Assembly (NCBI GenBank): GCA_037178975.1 | Contig: JASJZH010000005.1 | Location: forward strand, 4,836,001-4,900,000 | Length of the DNA: 64,000 nucleotides | Direction of reading: 5' to 3' | Source of the DNA: Oscheius tipulae | Lineage: Eukaryota > Nematoda > Chromadorea > Rhabditida > Rhabditidae | Shown: positions 14,144-23,586 of the stretch, piece after piece | Numbering within the stretch: the stretch's first letter is position 1 | Layout: every line of letters begins with the position of its first letter | Position numbers and translations under genes: made by a program | The notes under the pieces: generated by a model | Told to the model about the DNA's origin: nothing | Databases searched by the model: none | The model's input: the letters and a program-made list of their open reading frames with translations, nothing else

Positions 14144-14828
14144 ATGTGAAATATTTTATCAAAAAGATTAGCGTTTACCTTTCTTCTGTTTGAGGTAGCG
14201 CCTCGGTAGCTGTTTGCTCTCTGACTCATCTCATCCTCCAACCCGCCCAGCCGCAGTCTTTCTCTCGGTTTCATTTCGAATCGATGTCTGCCGTTTCCCA
14301 CTCACCATCACTTCTTTTGAATAGGTTTAGTGATCGATGGAACCGCGAAGGGGGAACTATTCTCGTGTAGCCGACTATAACAGTCAGCTGTTTTCTCTCC
14401 TTGCCTTCTCCCTAAAAGTTCAAATGTTTGCTCTCCGTCATGTTTTGCTCGACTCATCCCTTGACCACATCAAGTCTATTTATCATCTTGAAGGCATCTT
14501 GAGTTTTGTTCAATACCTCGTCCTCTTCTTCGTCAGATCCTGCAAGCAGAACTAGGTGAAACTCAACTCGTGTCTGGGAAAATCTTTGGGCTAAAAGTCT
14601 GTTTCTCTGATCATCTCTCTTGCACGTTTTCAATGTACCTATTTGTCTCACTGGTCTGTGCCTCTTTAATAGTTTCGTTATCGATCAATTTTCTTGAAAG
14701 CTTTTGTCAAGACTGACCGCCTTACTCTGTCTCTGCAAGCATTGTTTTGGTAGTCAACTCACAAATCATCTCTTCGTCTTACCCGTTTCCCACCTCATTG
14801 TTAGAAACTTCTTCATCTTTTCAGCAAA
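14144..14828. other. Intergenic region upstream of the second CYSTM gene
   Basis: About 685 bp, pyrimidine-rich on the plus strand, with no convincing coding or RNA gene. It ends in the acceptor cttttcag four bases before the next ATG, so it probably holds the promoter of the CYSTM/C6 pair. Confidence 0.35.
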
Positions 14829-15527
14829 ATGAGTCACCATCATCATCACCATCATTGTCCTCCACCTCACGTATGTTTGCCCTCTTTCCTCATCGTCCCA
14901 CTTTTTTTAGCAGCCATATCCCAATCAGCCCTACTACAATGCCCAACCTGGAGCCTACCCACCTCCACAGGGCTATTATCCTCAGCCGCAAACTGTTTAG
15001 TAAGTTTTAAAAAATGCTCACTGGGATGTGCCAGCCGGGAGGCAAATAGAGATTGTTTAAATATGACAGGGAGCACGTGAAGGTGAGAGAATTCCCCCCT
15101 CGGGGGAGGAGGATTCAGAACAAACACAGTCAAAGTATGAACTAACATGTTATTTTGTGATGATCAGTTTCCGAACTGCCTGTGAAGTTGGAAATTGTGA
15201 TAATTTTGTATCAAGACACGGATCAATTTTGTAGTTCTTTTCAGAGAAGTATGTCAGCAAAATAGAAAACCAAAAATGACAAGAAGCAGAATTGCTGGCT
15301 CAGATAGACGTTCTCGTTATTTCTGAGCACGGCGTGGCAGAAATCGTCTTGTCTCCTAGTTATTTTTATCCAGCAATTTAATTTTCAGTGTTCAAGACCA
15401 TCATCACCGTGGTCATGGAGGAGGAGGAGGAGGCGGTCTGATGGCTGCTCTCTGTGCTGGTCTGTGCTGTGGCTGTTGTTTGGAACAGTGCTGTGACGAC
15501 TGTCTCTGCTGTTGTTGTCCCTGTTAA
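14829..15527 (+). CDS. CYSTM-family protein, copy 2, with a natural heptahistidine
   Basis: Three exons: 14829-14870, 14911-14999 and 15389-15527. The protein begins MS, then seven His and CPPPH, followed by a Pro/Tyr/Gln-rich segment (PYPNQPYYNAQPGAYPPPQ), QTVYVQDHHHRGHG, a glycine run, and the CYSTM tail LCAGLCCGCCLEQCCDD ending CCCCPC. The last intron has the same position and phase (inside the Tyr codon of QTVY) as in copy 1, so the two are paralogues. Copy 2 has an extra 40-bp first intron. The His-rich and Cys-rich ends suggest metal contact, but that is inference. Confidence 0.85.
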
Positions 15528-15704
15528 GAGACTCTCTGTACAGTTCATAAACAGTTTTTTTACCCCCATCCAATGCCCGTTCTTTTCATCGTGGCGCATC
15601 CGGTCACAGGTCGAATTTGTTCAGCTTCTGTTTCGTCGAGCAGGCGGCGGATCAACGCCGAATGGAAGTCATTCGTGGCTGCTTCAAGCGCCTAAACCGG
15701 CAGC

Positions 15705-16507
15705 ATGCTCCCGCTGACCATCATCCTTCTCACCATCTGTGCTGCTGTGTCGAGCCTCCCTCCCAAAGGTTTGTACTCTCTTATATCTCTAAACCGTATA
15801 GATCTGCTTGACTTTTACCGAGCTGAAAGTATTACGGTAGGGATACCGAAACAATGCTATTACCAGTGGATTCCCACCTCTACTCGTGGGTTTTGGCTCA
15901 ATTCGAGATGTTAGGCCGAAAAACCGTAGCGCTATCCAGAAATTTGCAGCAGTTTGAATGTGTTTTGCTTTAAAAGTTTTGGGTCAAGTTTAGGGTGTTT
16001 AGTCACTTTTCCGTGAGTTTGAAACCTCTCATTACCTCAAAGTTTTCTATCCTCTCACCAATGACCACCGGAAAATGGTCTAAATCAACATGTTCAAGAC
16101 CAGACACGTTCAAAATAAGGTGGCAAGCCTAGACAAACAGATTTTGGCTGTTCTCTTTCCAAAAATTGTCCTTTCAGGCTGTACCTCCTGCAAGAACGTG
16201 TGGCAGGAGACTGTTCACGAGCATGCTGGAGAGATCAAACTGGAGAAGGTCATCGGATCGAAGGGCTGTTTTGTACAAAAGGCTACCTGCTCCCCTCTCG
16301 AACTTGACGGCTTCTCCTTCCTTCAGGTTCTAAGAGTATGGAGCTATCAAAAGATCGAATTTGCAGCTGAATTTCGGTGCCACAGGCTTTGGCAAACAGG
16401 GAGCGCAGACAGTCGAATTCCAGTGCAATGAACGAGGACAGTGGACTCTGGAGCAGAGCGGCAGCAGCATGCTCGTGGTAGACACGATCTCCTGTCACTC
16501 GACCTAA
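15705..16507 (+). CDS. Small secreted six-cysteine (C6-domain type) nematode protein
   Basis: Three exons: 15705-15768, 16178-16326 and 16367-16507. A signal peptide (MLPLTIILLTICAAVSS) is followed by a mature domain of about 95 residues with six cysteines, spaced as GCTSC, GCFV, ATC, FQC and ISC, ending ISCHST. The spacing and the FQCNERGQW motif resemble the nematode C6 domain of unknown function. The acceptor ccggcag lies one base before the ATG. It starts 177 bp after the CYSTM copy 2 stop on the same strand. Its last codons form the outer edge of the inverted duplication described below. Confidence 0.72.
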
Positions 16508-18133
16508 TAGACGATTTACCCATCTGATTATGCGCAACGAAAAGATAATAACATCCCAAAGTGTCTCTCTTTATCACGTGGGGAGAGACTCGAATAAACG
16601 CGGAGCAAGTTAATTTCTCTGTCTCTTTTTCTAGAACTGGCATACTACACTTTACAAAATTAGTAAGTTAAAGCGAGTGTCCGGACCTTTTTTTCGACCA
16701 TGAGTTCTGATACAGGCATTGTAGAGAAAAACTCGCTGATTACGGAGGTGTACTTCTTTTTTGTTTTATCATCGGTTATCCCCGAAAAATAAGCCTGCAA
16801 AGTTGCTAAAACAAAAGTTACCATTTGCCGAGAAGGTCTCTCGGCAGTACTTGTCAGCCTTGTCTCGACAAGTCACGCGCTTTTTGGCAAGTCGAGGCTA
16901 GTTCCAGAGAAAAGAATATTCAGTCGGAATTGTAGCTTCTGGTAGCATGTTGCTCTTTTATTTCTAGACAATTACTCGGAATAGAAGTTGAATGCATTCC
17001 AATTGCTTCAGAAACGAATCTACACTGGTTTAGGGCGTTCAGTAATCTCCCCCCACAGTTTGCACTGCCTGTGCTGCCTGGACTAGAGATTTGCACACTC
17101 TTATGGAATGAAGTTGTCTCGTTTTCTCTGTGAAACAGTTTTATCTTGCTATGGTACTTCGAAACTAGTGTTATGTCGCATTTCTGACTCAATAAGGCAC
17201 AACCTTGCAGCTCGAATAAGTTGCCGAAACTGAAAGCCAGTGCAATCTCAACTTGCTATCGAGTGCTGTCTTCTTTTCCCTGCATAACCAAATGGGGTCT
17301 AATTGGCGCTTCTCTCTTGTCTTGTCAGAAATTATCTCACGACAAATTTCAAAATAGTGCCAAGAAGAAAATTTCGCCTTTCACCTAGTTCTGCGGCAAA
17401 CTATCAAGTATTATGAAGTACGAACTTTATTAGGACTGGGATGAACAAGTACAAAAATTAAGCCTCAACCCATTCGAAGCGCTTGCGGATCTCCTCTTCC
17501 TCCTCGGGGGTGAAGTCGTTCTCAATGCAGTACATGGTACGCATCTCCTCCAAGGTATGTCCGTCGGCCATATTGGCAATTTTCTGAGTGATGATATCGT
17601 GGAGACCTGGGATGTCCAGGTAGTTCGAGCCCTGAGTTATCTAATTTAGCTAGATCTTAAAAAAGAACAAACCATGAGCAAGTCAAGGAGTTGAGCGCTG
17701 CTGACATTCAAGTAGTCTTTGTCAGCCTGGGACAGAACAAGTCGGGGATCCTCGTGGTCTTCTCTCGGCTTGTAGACTTCTCCACGGTGAGCCACACAGA
17801 AGTCAACAATCTTCTGCAGAGTCCAGCCATCCAGATTGTGAACAGGAATAGCTTCCTCGAGACCGGGACTGTTGGCATCCTCAATTCCAAGATCCTCGAC
17901 CATCTTCTTGATCAGATTCGACTGGAAGGCGGCATCTTCTTCGATCTTGATCTGTACTCCGTCTTTTGCTTCGAGGATGAAGGTCATCATCTTCTTGGGA
18001 GTAGACATCTTCGTGATGAGAGAGGAGCAGGTGTGAATGAACTAATGAGAGCTGGGAGAGACGCTATTGCAACAAAGATGCGTCGCTTCAGAAGAAGCGG
18101 CGTCTCATCTCCCTGATTATTGAGGCTTTTGTA
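16485..18133. repeat. Left arm of a large inverted duplication carrying skr
   Basis: Read in reverse, 17238-18133 matches about 22125-23020 very closely. The predicted skr proteins on the two arms are the same in both exons, and the intron and UTR look the same by eye. The outer part, 16485-16667, matches 23030-23211. About 560 bp (roughly 16668-17230) is present only in this arm. The outer edge lies in the last codons of the C6 gene; the inner edge is at tgattattgaggctttt. Confidence 0.9.
17458..18008 (-). CDS. skr: Skp1-related SCF ubiquitin-ligase adaptor, left copy
   Basis: Exons 18008-17673 and 17631-17458, 169 residues, close to the usual Skp1 length. The N-terminal BTB/POZ-like fold is visible (GVQIKIEEDAAFQSNLIKKM). 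The C-terminal Skp1 helices follow (NYLDIPGLHDIITQKIANM, EEMRTMYCIENDFTPEEEEE, KRFEW), which bind F-box proteins while the N-terminal part binds cullin. The intron lies between LDLLM and GSNYLDIP. It is transcribed away from the transporter between the arms. Its predicted protein equals that of the plus-strand copy at 22250-22800, implying very recent duplication or gene conversion. Skp1 genes are multicopy in nematodes. Confidence 0.93.
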
Positions 18134-18299
18134 GAACAGATGTTCTACAAAAGAAGTAAGAAAAAAACAGAGTACATTGTGCAACTTGCTGGAGGTAATG
18201 TAAACTATAATATGGAAAGTTGACAAACTTCATTGCATTCTGTTACAAGTATTTACATTCCTTTTTCTAGGCTACCCCTCGTTGTTCTGTCACTTGTTC

Positions 18300-20402
18300 C
18301 TAATACTGTAGAGCTGGATTCTGATCCAACTCCGGCGATCCCGTAACAATATCCCCATGTCTTTTGTGCAGCTCAGCTCCTTTTTTCCGTCTCTGTTCTC
18401 CGTCCATAAAGAGCAGTTCGACTTCCTCAATAGTGTAATTCCTTGTCTCCGGAACACAGAATATGACAAATACCAATGCGACACAAGTGATTCCAAAGTA
18501 CAGAAAGAAGGTGCCTGAATCTCGATAATTTCAGAACTTGTGCGAAGCTGTACCGTATTTTGTGATGGCTTGTGTCAGAGAGAGGAAGGTGAGTGAAATG
18601 ACAAGGTTGAATATCCAGTTGACTGCTGTAGAAATGGAAACACAGGTTCCTCGAGCCCAGAGAGGATAGAATTCAGCGTTGAGGACCCAAGGAAGAGGGG
18701 CATAACCTGGAGCACGACATAAAATGACTAATTCGGTCTCACCAACCTGTGCTGAAGAAGGATAGATAAACAATCATCAGAACAATGGGGATTGCAGTGA
18801 AACGACTGTGACAGAATCCTGAGAGGAATTCAGCAGTGCTGTGGACATCTGGATTAGTGATATTGGCACAGGGACCGGCTCCCAGTTGAAGTCCATCCTG
18901 CGCCGGGAGACAATGGCCGCCAGCTGACTCTGTCTGACAGAAACCGCAATGCTCATTGGTTACGCAAGAGTCACAGTTGCTGAAGAAGAGTCCACGTCAG
19001 AATTTCAAGCACACTTACCTAAAGTCAAAGCAGTGACTCTGGACAGAGGACGTGACGTTGGTAACTGGACTCAGAGCCAAAACACTGTCCTTATTGATGA
19101 CCAAAAAAGCTCCACCCATAAGAGCTAGAGTTATTCCGACACCGATCACAGAGACTATCAGGAGAACCCTTCTTCCGACACGTTCGATCAGATAAAGTGG
19201 AATGAATGTACAGAAGAAGTTGACAGCTGAACACAAGGAATCATTTGCTTTGGAAAACTTTCGTACAAGAAACTCCAACGGAGATCCAAATGACAGTGTG
19301 GTTGTCTCGAATTCCAGAAGACTGGATGATTTTTCCCGTGTAGTACCTGGAAAACATTATGTTCAGTATCTTTAACTCGAGCTTACATAATTGTGTTGAT
19401 TCCCGACAATTGTTGGAACATCTGCAGCATGCACCCAATCAGCAGAGCCTTCCGGACATGAACAGTGGTCATGACTCTCCAAAGAACAGATTGGCCATGC
19501 AGATGAGCAGAATCCTTGGCCTCCTGCTCTTGGGCATTGGCTATTTCTCCGAGCTCGTAGTCAACCCACTCCTTGTTATCAGAATAGATCTTCCTCACAA
19601 CTTCTTCAGCCTCTTCCTTCCGATTGTTTTCATATAGCCAGCGAGGACTTTCCGGTAGGAAGAAGAACAATATGAACTGAACCGCGGCTGGAATCGCAGC
19701 AAAGCCAAGCATCAGTCTCCATCCAACTTCTTCTGGATCCAAATAACTGAATCCTCCAGCAAAAATATTGGCAGCGAGGAGACCAAAAGTGATCATTAGT
19801 TGGAATCCAGTGACCAGTCGACCTCGAATATGGGAAGGGGATGCTTCCCCAACATATACTGGAACGATCATAGAGGCAAAGCCTGAAGTTTTTATACTTG
19901 TGTATTAAGAATATTTGGTACCGATGGCCACTCCTAGAAAGACTCGACCTATTACCAACATGACTTTGTTGATGGCGATTCCGCAGATAAGGGCGCCAAT
20001 GAAGAAGATAAAGCTGGAACCGATGATTATTTTCTTGCGACCGAGACGATCCGAGGCTGGTCCCGAAAGTAGGGCTCCAACAGCAGCGAAGCCTATAAAG
20101 GAATGGTCCAAATATTTCCTGGAACTCACCTGGTGTAACAGAAACAATGACCTCCTGCCAGATATTGTTCATTGGTTTCATCTGCTTGCTCTTGGGCACA
20201 TAGAGCATGGCCGAAGATACGATACCCGTGTCATATCCGAAAAGAAATCCTCCAATCACAGCACTAAACGCCAGAATATAGACATAGGATCCGACGTGAG
20301 GAACGGACTCTGGTCGGTCACCGTTCCCATCACCGGTTTTTACCTGGAAAACTTTCTTTTTCGATAAGGGAAAGATAAACTAACCACGTTGATTTGGACC
20401 AT
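18300..20402 (-). CDS. Proton/myo-inositol symporter of the HMIT (SLC2A13) type
   Basis: A 12-TM major facilitator sugar-porter protein in about eight exons. The start at 20402 gives MVQINVVKTGDG and TM1 ([19 protein letters not shown]). Family motifs: [13 protein letters not shown] (loop 2-3), [28 protein letters not shown] (loop 6-7), [12 protein letters not shown] (TM7), ERVGRRVLL (loop 8-9) and [13 protein letters not shown] after TM12. The large loop between TM9 and TM10 is rich in Cys ([19 protein letters not shown]), a feature of HMIT transporters that plain glucose transporters lack. It moves inositol with protons across the plasma membrane. It lies in the spacer between the two skr arms. 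Confidence 0.9.
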
Positions 20403-22124
20403 GAATAGTGTGAATCAGGTGGGAGGAGCCAGTGCGTTAGAGGAAAATGTGTTCTTTAGAAATCTGCAAGTGGGGCTAGTGATTGCCAAATAAAATGGTA
20501 GAAAAACAGCAAAACAGGCTGTTTTGACATGTGAATGCGTACACAGAGGAACTGACAAATCACAATGTGAGTCAAAATCAACCAGAAACAGACGGACTGT
20601 ATTGGAACAACAGATTCGGTTTGTAAATGGGAGACAAACAAAACTGCTACGGACTATTTCCGGGTATCAGAGAGAAAGTTGTCTAAAACTGTTTTCAATA
20701 GAGATTGAAAACCAGTCTTGTGTTTTTTTTCGCGATTCCCTTTCCATTCGGTAATCCTTGGTCGTGCGAAAAGGTAACAAAACATTGTAAGCTGGTAAAT
20801 CCTAGTCTCTGGTTCTTCCACAAAGTTGCAAGATGCTTTACTAAAATTGCTCCGAAGTTCTCTATCCACGTGGCAAGAGCAATTAGAGAGGAAGAAGGAG
20901 AACACAAGAAGTTCTTCTAATTGGAATCACGCGCTAAAGTCAGAGGAGATATACGGTAGTTTTCTACAATTAGAAGGAGGGAGAATTCACACAGTGATTC
21001 GGGATGCAAGTCAGGAGAGAAAACGGAATGATTCAGAAGCAGTGCTGAATAGAAGAGGCCGAAAATCGGAGGATAAAGGTAGGATATCTGCCTTTTTAAG
21101 AGCCGTCAAATAACGATGATTGAGCAGTTGCGAAGCCCTCATGGGCCTGATTCTTGCTCGTTTTGCAATCATTCTCTTCACAACCTAAAGTGATTTTGAA
21201 TTGAGAACAGGGTGAAGCTACATACGAGAAGGAATGAGCTCCTTCATAGCCTAGCTGTTCTTCTATCTGGGAAGCCTCTGACTCTAACAAAATAAACAGA
21301 AACTGCCCTTTAACAGAACAATAACGGAATAAGCACCATTAGAATTCGTTGGTATAATCACGGTTCGGCTGACTCATAATTCCCACAATAGACCCTCCCA
21401 ATCCGATGCTATTTGCGTCCCCGGTCATGAGAGCAAGAAACCTTGCTTTATAATTGAGCTGCAGCAGAGGAGAGAGAATAGAAACCGAGCACTACTCGAG
21501 TGTCAACAAAGATTAACGGATGTCGATCGCAACCGAGCATAAGTTAGCAGGGTTTGTGACGGTGACAAAAAAAAAGAAAGAGTGACAGGACAAATTGGTT
21601 TTTTTGGTGAATGACACTTGATAGAATGTCGGTCGGAGAGGAACACATTTAAAACCGGCCGGGAAAACAATAAAAATCATAGTCGAGGGTGGCTCAAGTT
21701 TGCCTATTGGCTCATGTGTCCAAGATACACAAACATCTTATACTCGTGTTCTTTTCAAAATAGTAATCACTGAGCATGATAAAAAAAACATGGAGAAGGT
21801 ACAAGTGGAATGGACAAACTCGATATAAGGGAAAGATTGGTCGAACTGATAGGTGTGTCAGTTATTGATAGTTCCAGCTGCGGCACGTGAACCCGATTTG
21901 TATCTGTTTCAATGTGTTAATGTTCTTACATCGAAAACCGGTCGAATTGAAAGTTCCTGGGGCCCAGCTTTTGACGCTTGCAATCATTACAAGTAGTTAA
22001 CGAAGAAGAGGAGCGTGGCTTACATTGTTCAACTATTTTCCGTTTGAGTCCCGAGTTTCTGTTTACTATCTCCCTATCTCCCTGCTTTTGCAGTATCGCA
22101 GAAGTTCGGGCTTCGAGTTGACGC
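20403..22124. other. Spacer between the transporter start and the right skr arm
   Basis: About 1.7 kb holding the presumed promoter of the transporter. I see no convincing gene. A 70-codon open frame on the minus strand, 21926-22138, begins exactly where the arm homology stops and ends in a GTAAGC-like donor near 22020, so it might be a stranded exon. Confidence 0.3.
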
Positions 22125-23211
22125 TCAAAAAGCCTCAATAATCAGGGAGATGAGACGCCGCTTCTTCTGAAGCGACGCATCTTTGTTGCAATAGCGTCTC
22201 TCCCAGCTCTCATTAGTTCATTCACACCTGCTCCTCTCTCATCACGAAGATGTCTACTCCCAAGAAGATGATGACCTTCATCCTCGAAGCAAAAGACGGA
22301 GTACAGATCAAGATCGAAGAAGATGCCGCCTTCCAGTCGAATCTGATCAAGAAGATGGTCGAGGATCTTGGAATTGAGGATGCCAACAGTCCCGGTCTCG
22401 AGGAAGCTATTCCTGTTCACAATCTGGATGGCTGGACTCTGCAGAAGATTGTTGACTTCTGTGTGGCTCACCGTGGAGAAGTCTACAAGCCGAGAGAAGA
22501 CCACGAGGATCCCCGACTTGTTCTGTCCCAGGCTGACAAAGACTACTTGAATGTCAGCAGCGCTCAACTCCTTGACTTGCTCATGGTTTGTTCTTTTTTA
22601 AGATCTAGCTAAATTAGATAACTCAGGGCTCGAACTACCTGGACATCCCAGGTCTCCACGATATCATCACTCAGAAAATTGCCAATATGGCCGACGGACA
22701 TACCTTGGAGGAGATGCGTACCATGTACTGCATTGAGAACGACTTCACCCCCGAGGAGGAAGAGGAGATCCGCAAGCGCTTCGAATGGGTTGAGGCTTAA
22801 TTTTTGTACTTGTTCATCCCAGTCCTAATAAAGTTCGTACTTCATAATACTTGATAGTTTGCCGCAGAACTAGGTGAAAGGCGAAATTTTCTTCTTGGCA
22901 CTATTTTGAAATTTGTCGTGAGATAATTTCTGACAAGACAAGAGAGAAGCGCCAATTAGACCCCATTTGGTTATGCAGGGAAAAGAAGACAGCACTCGAG
23001 AACAAAACTCGCACTGACTTTTCGTTAACTAACTAATTTTGTAAAGTGTAGTATGCCAGTTCTAGAAAAAGAGACAGAGAAATTAACTTGCTCCGCGTTT
23101 ATTCGAGTCTCTCTCCACGTGATAAAGAGAGACACTTTGGGATGTTATTATCTTTTCGTTGCACATAATCAGATGGGTAAATCGTCTATTAGGTCGAGTG
23201 ACAGGAGATCG
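22125..23211. repeat. Right arm of the inverted duplication carrying skr
   Basis: Mirror image of 16485-18133 around a centre near 20129 for the inner 0.9 kb. It lacks the roughly 560 bp found only in the left arm. The outer edge at 23211 contains, in reverse, the last codons and stop of the C6-type gene, showing that the left locus was the donor of this sequence. Confidence 0.9.
22250..22800 (+). CDS. skr: Skp1-related SCF ubiquitin-ligase adaptor, right copy
   Basis: Exons 22250-22585 and 22627-22800. The 169-residue protein is the same as that of the left copy, with the same 41-bp intron. The start MSTPKKMMTF follows a short 5' region shared by both arms, including about 120 bp upstream of the ATG, so the core promoter may also be shared. 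The 3' UTR has AATAAAGT about 30 bp after the stop. The C-terminal end (RKRFEWVEA) is that of a complete Skp1. Divergent orientation and shared sequence predict overlapping expression. Confidence 0.93.
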
Positions 23212-23312
23212 CAAGCGTTTCGGATAGGTCGAGGTTTAATTTGTTTGCTTCTGTCTTGGTACTTGCTCATTCCGTTTCCAATAAACTTACAAATAATACT
23301 TCATATCAAGGG
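23205..23312 (+). pseudogene. Decayed 3' tail of a third skr gene
   Basis: About 105 bp just outside the right arm resembles the end of skr: gcaagcgtttcgg..gaggtttaattt matches the codons for RKRFEWVEA plus stop, followed by a similar 3' UTR (tacttgctcattcc, aataaac, atacttcatat). The reading frame is damaged (RKRFRIGRG) and nothing upstream matches skr. The junction with the arm falls on ggagatc, a short sequence shared by the skr gene and the arm edge. Confidence 0.72.
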
Positions 23313-23586
23313 ATCCAAGAGGCAGTCATTCTCAGACAATGTGCTAACAATTAGTCTCCTCTCGCTCTTTATTACACCTCTGTTCCTTCAAGCCGAGGCG
23401 GCGTGAGAATTTCTCGCCTGGGGCTGACCACTTAATACACCTAAATCTAATTAGCGCATTCCTGCTCACTCTCCGGACCGAGTTTACAACCCCATCCAAC
23501 GAATCCGAAATCTATTATCTCGATAACAGCTGTTCCCGCTATTTCTGTTCTCTGCCTCCACTTGTTCCCACAACCTCTGGGAATAA

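Noticed and set aside
17691-18116. 141-codon open frame antisense to the left skr gene (also at 22142-22567 on the other arm)
   Set aside because: It is the mirror of skr coding codons; its repetition follows from the duplicated arm and it has no domain or start context.
21926-22138. 70-codon minus-strand frame beside the right arm
   Set aside because: Too short and without homology or partner exon; kept only as a remark in the spacer entry.
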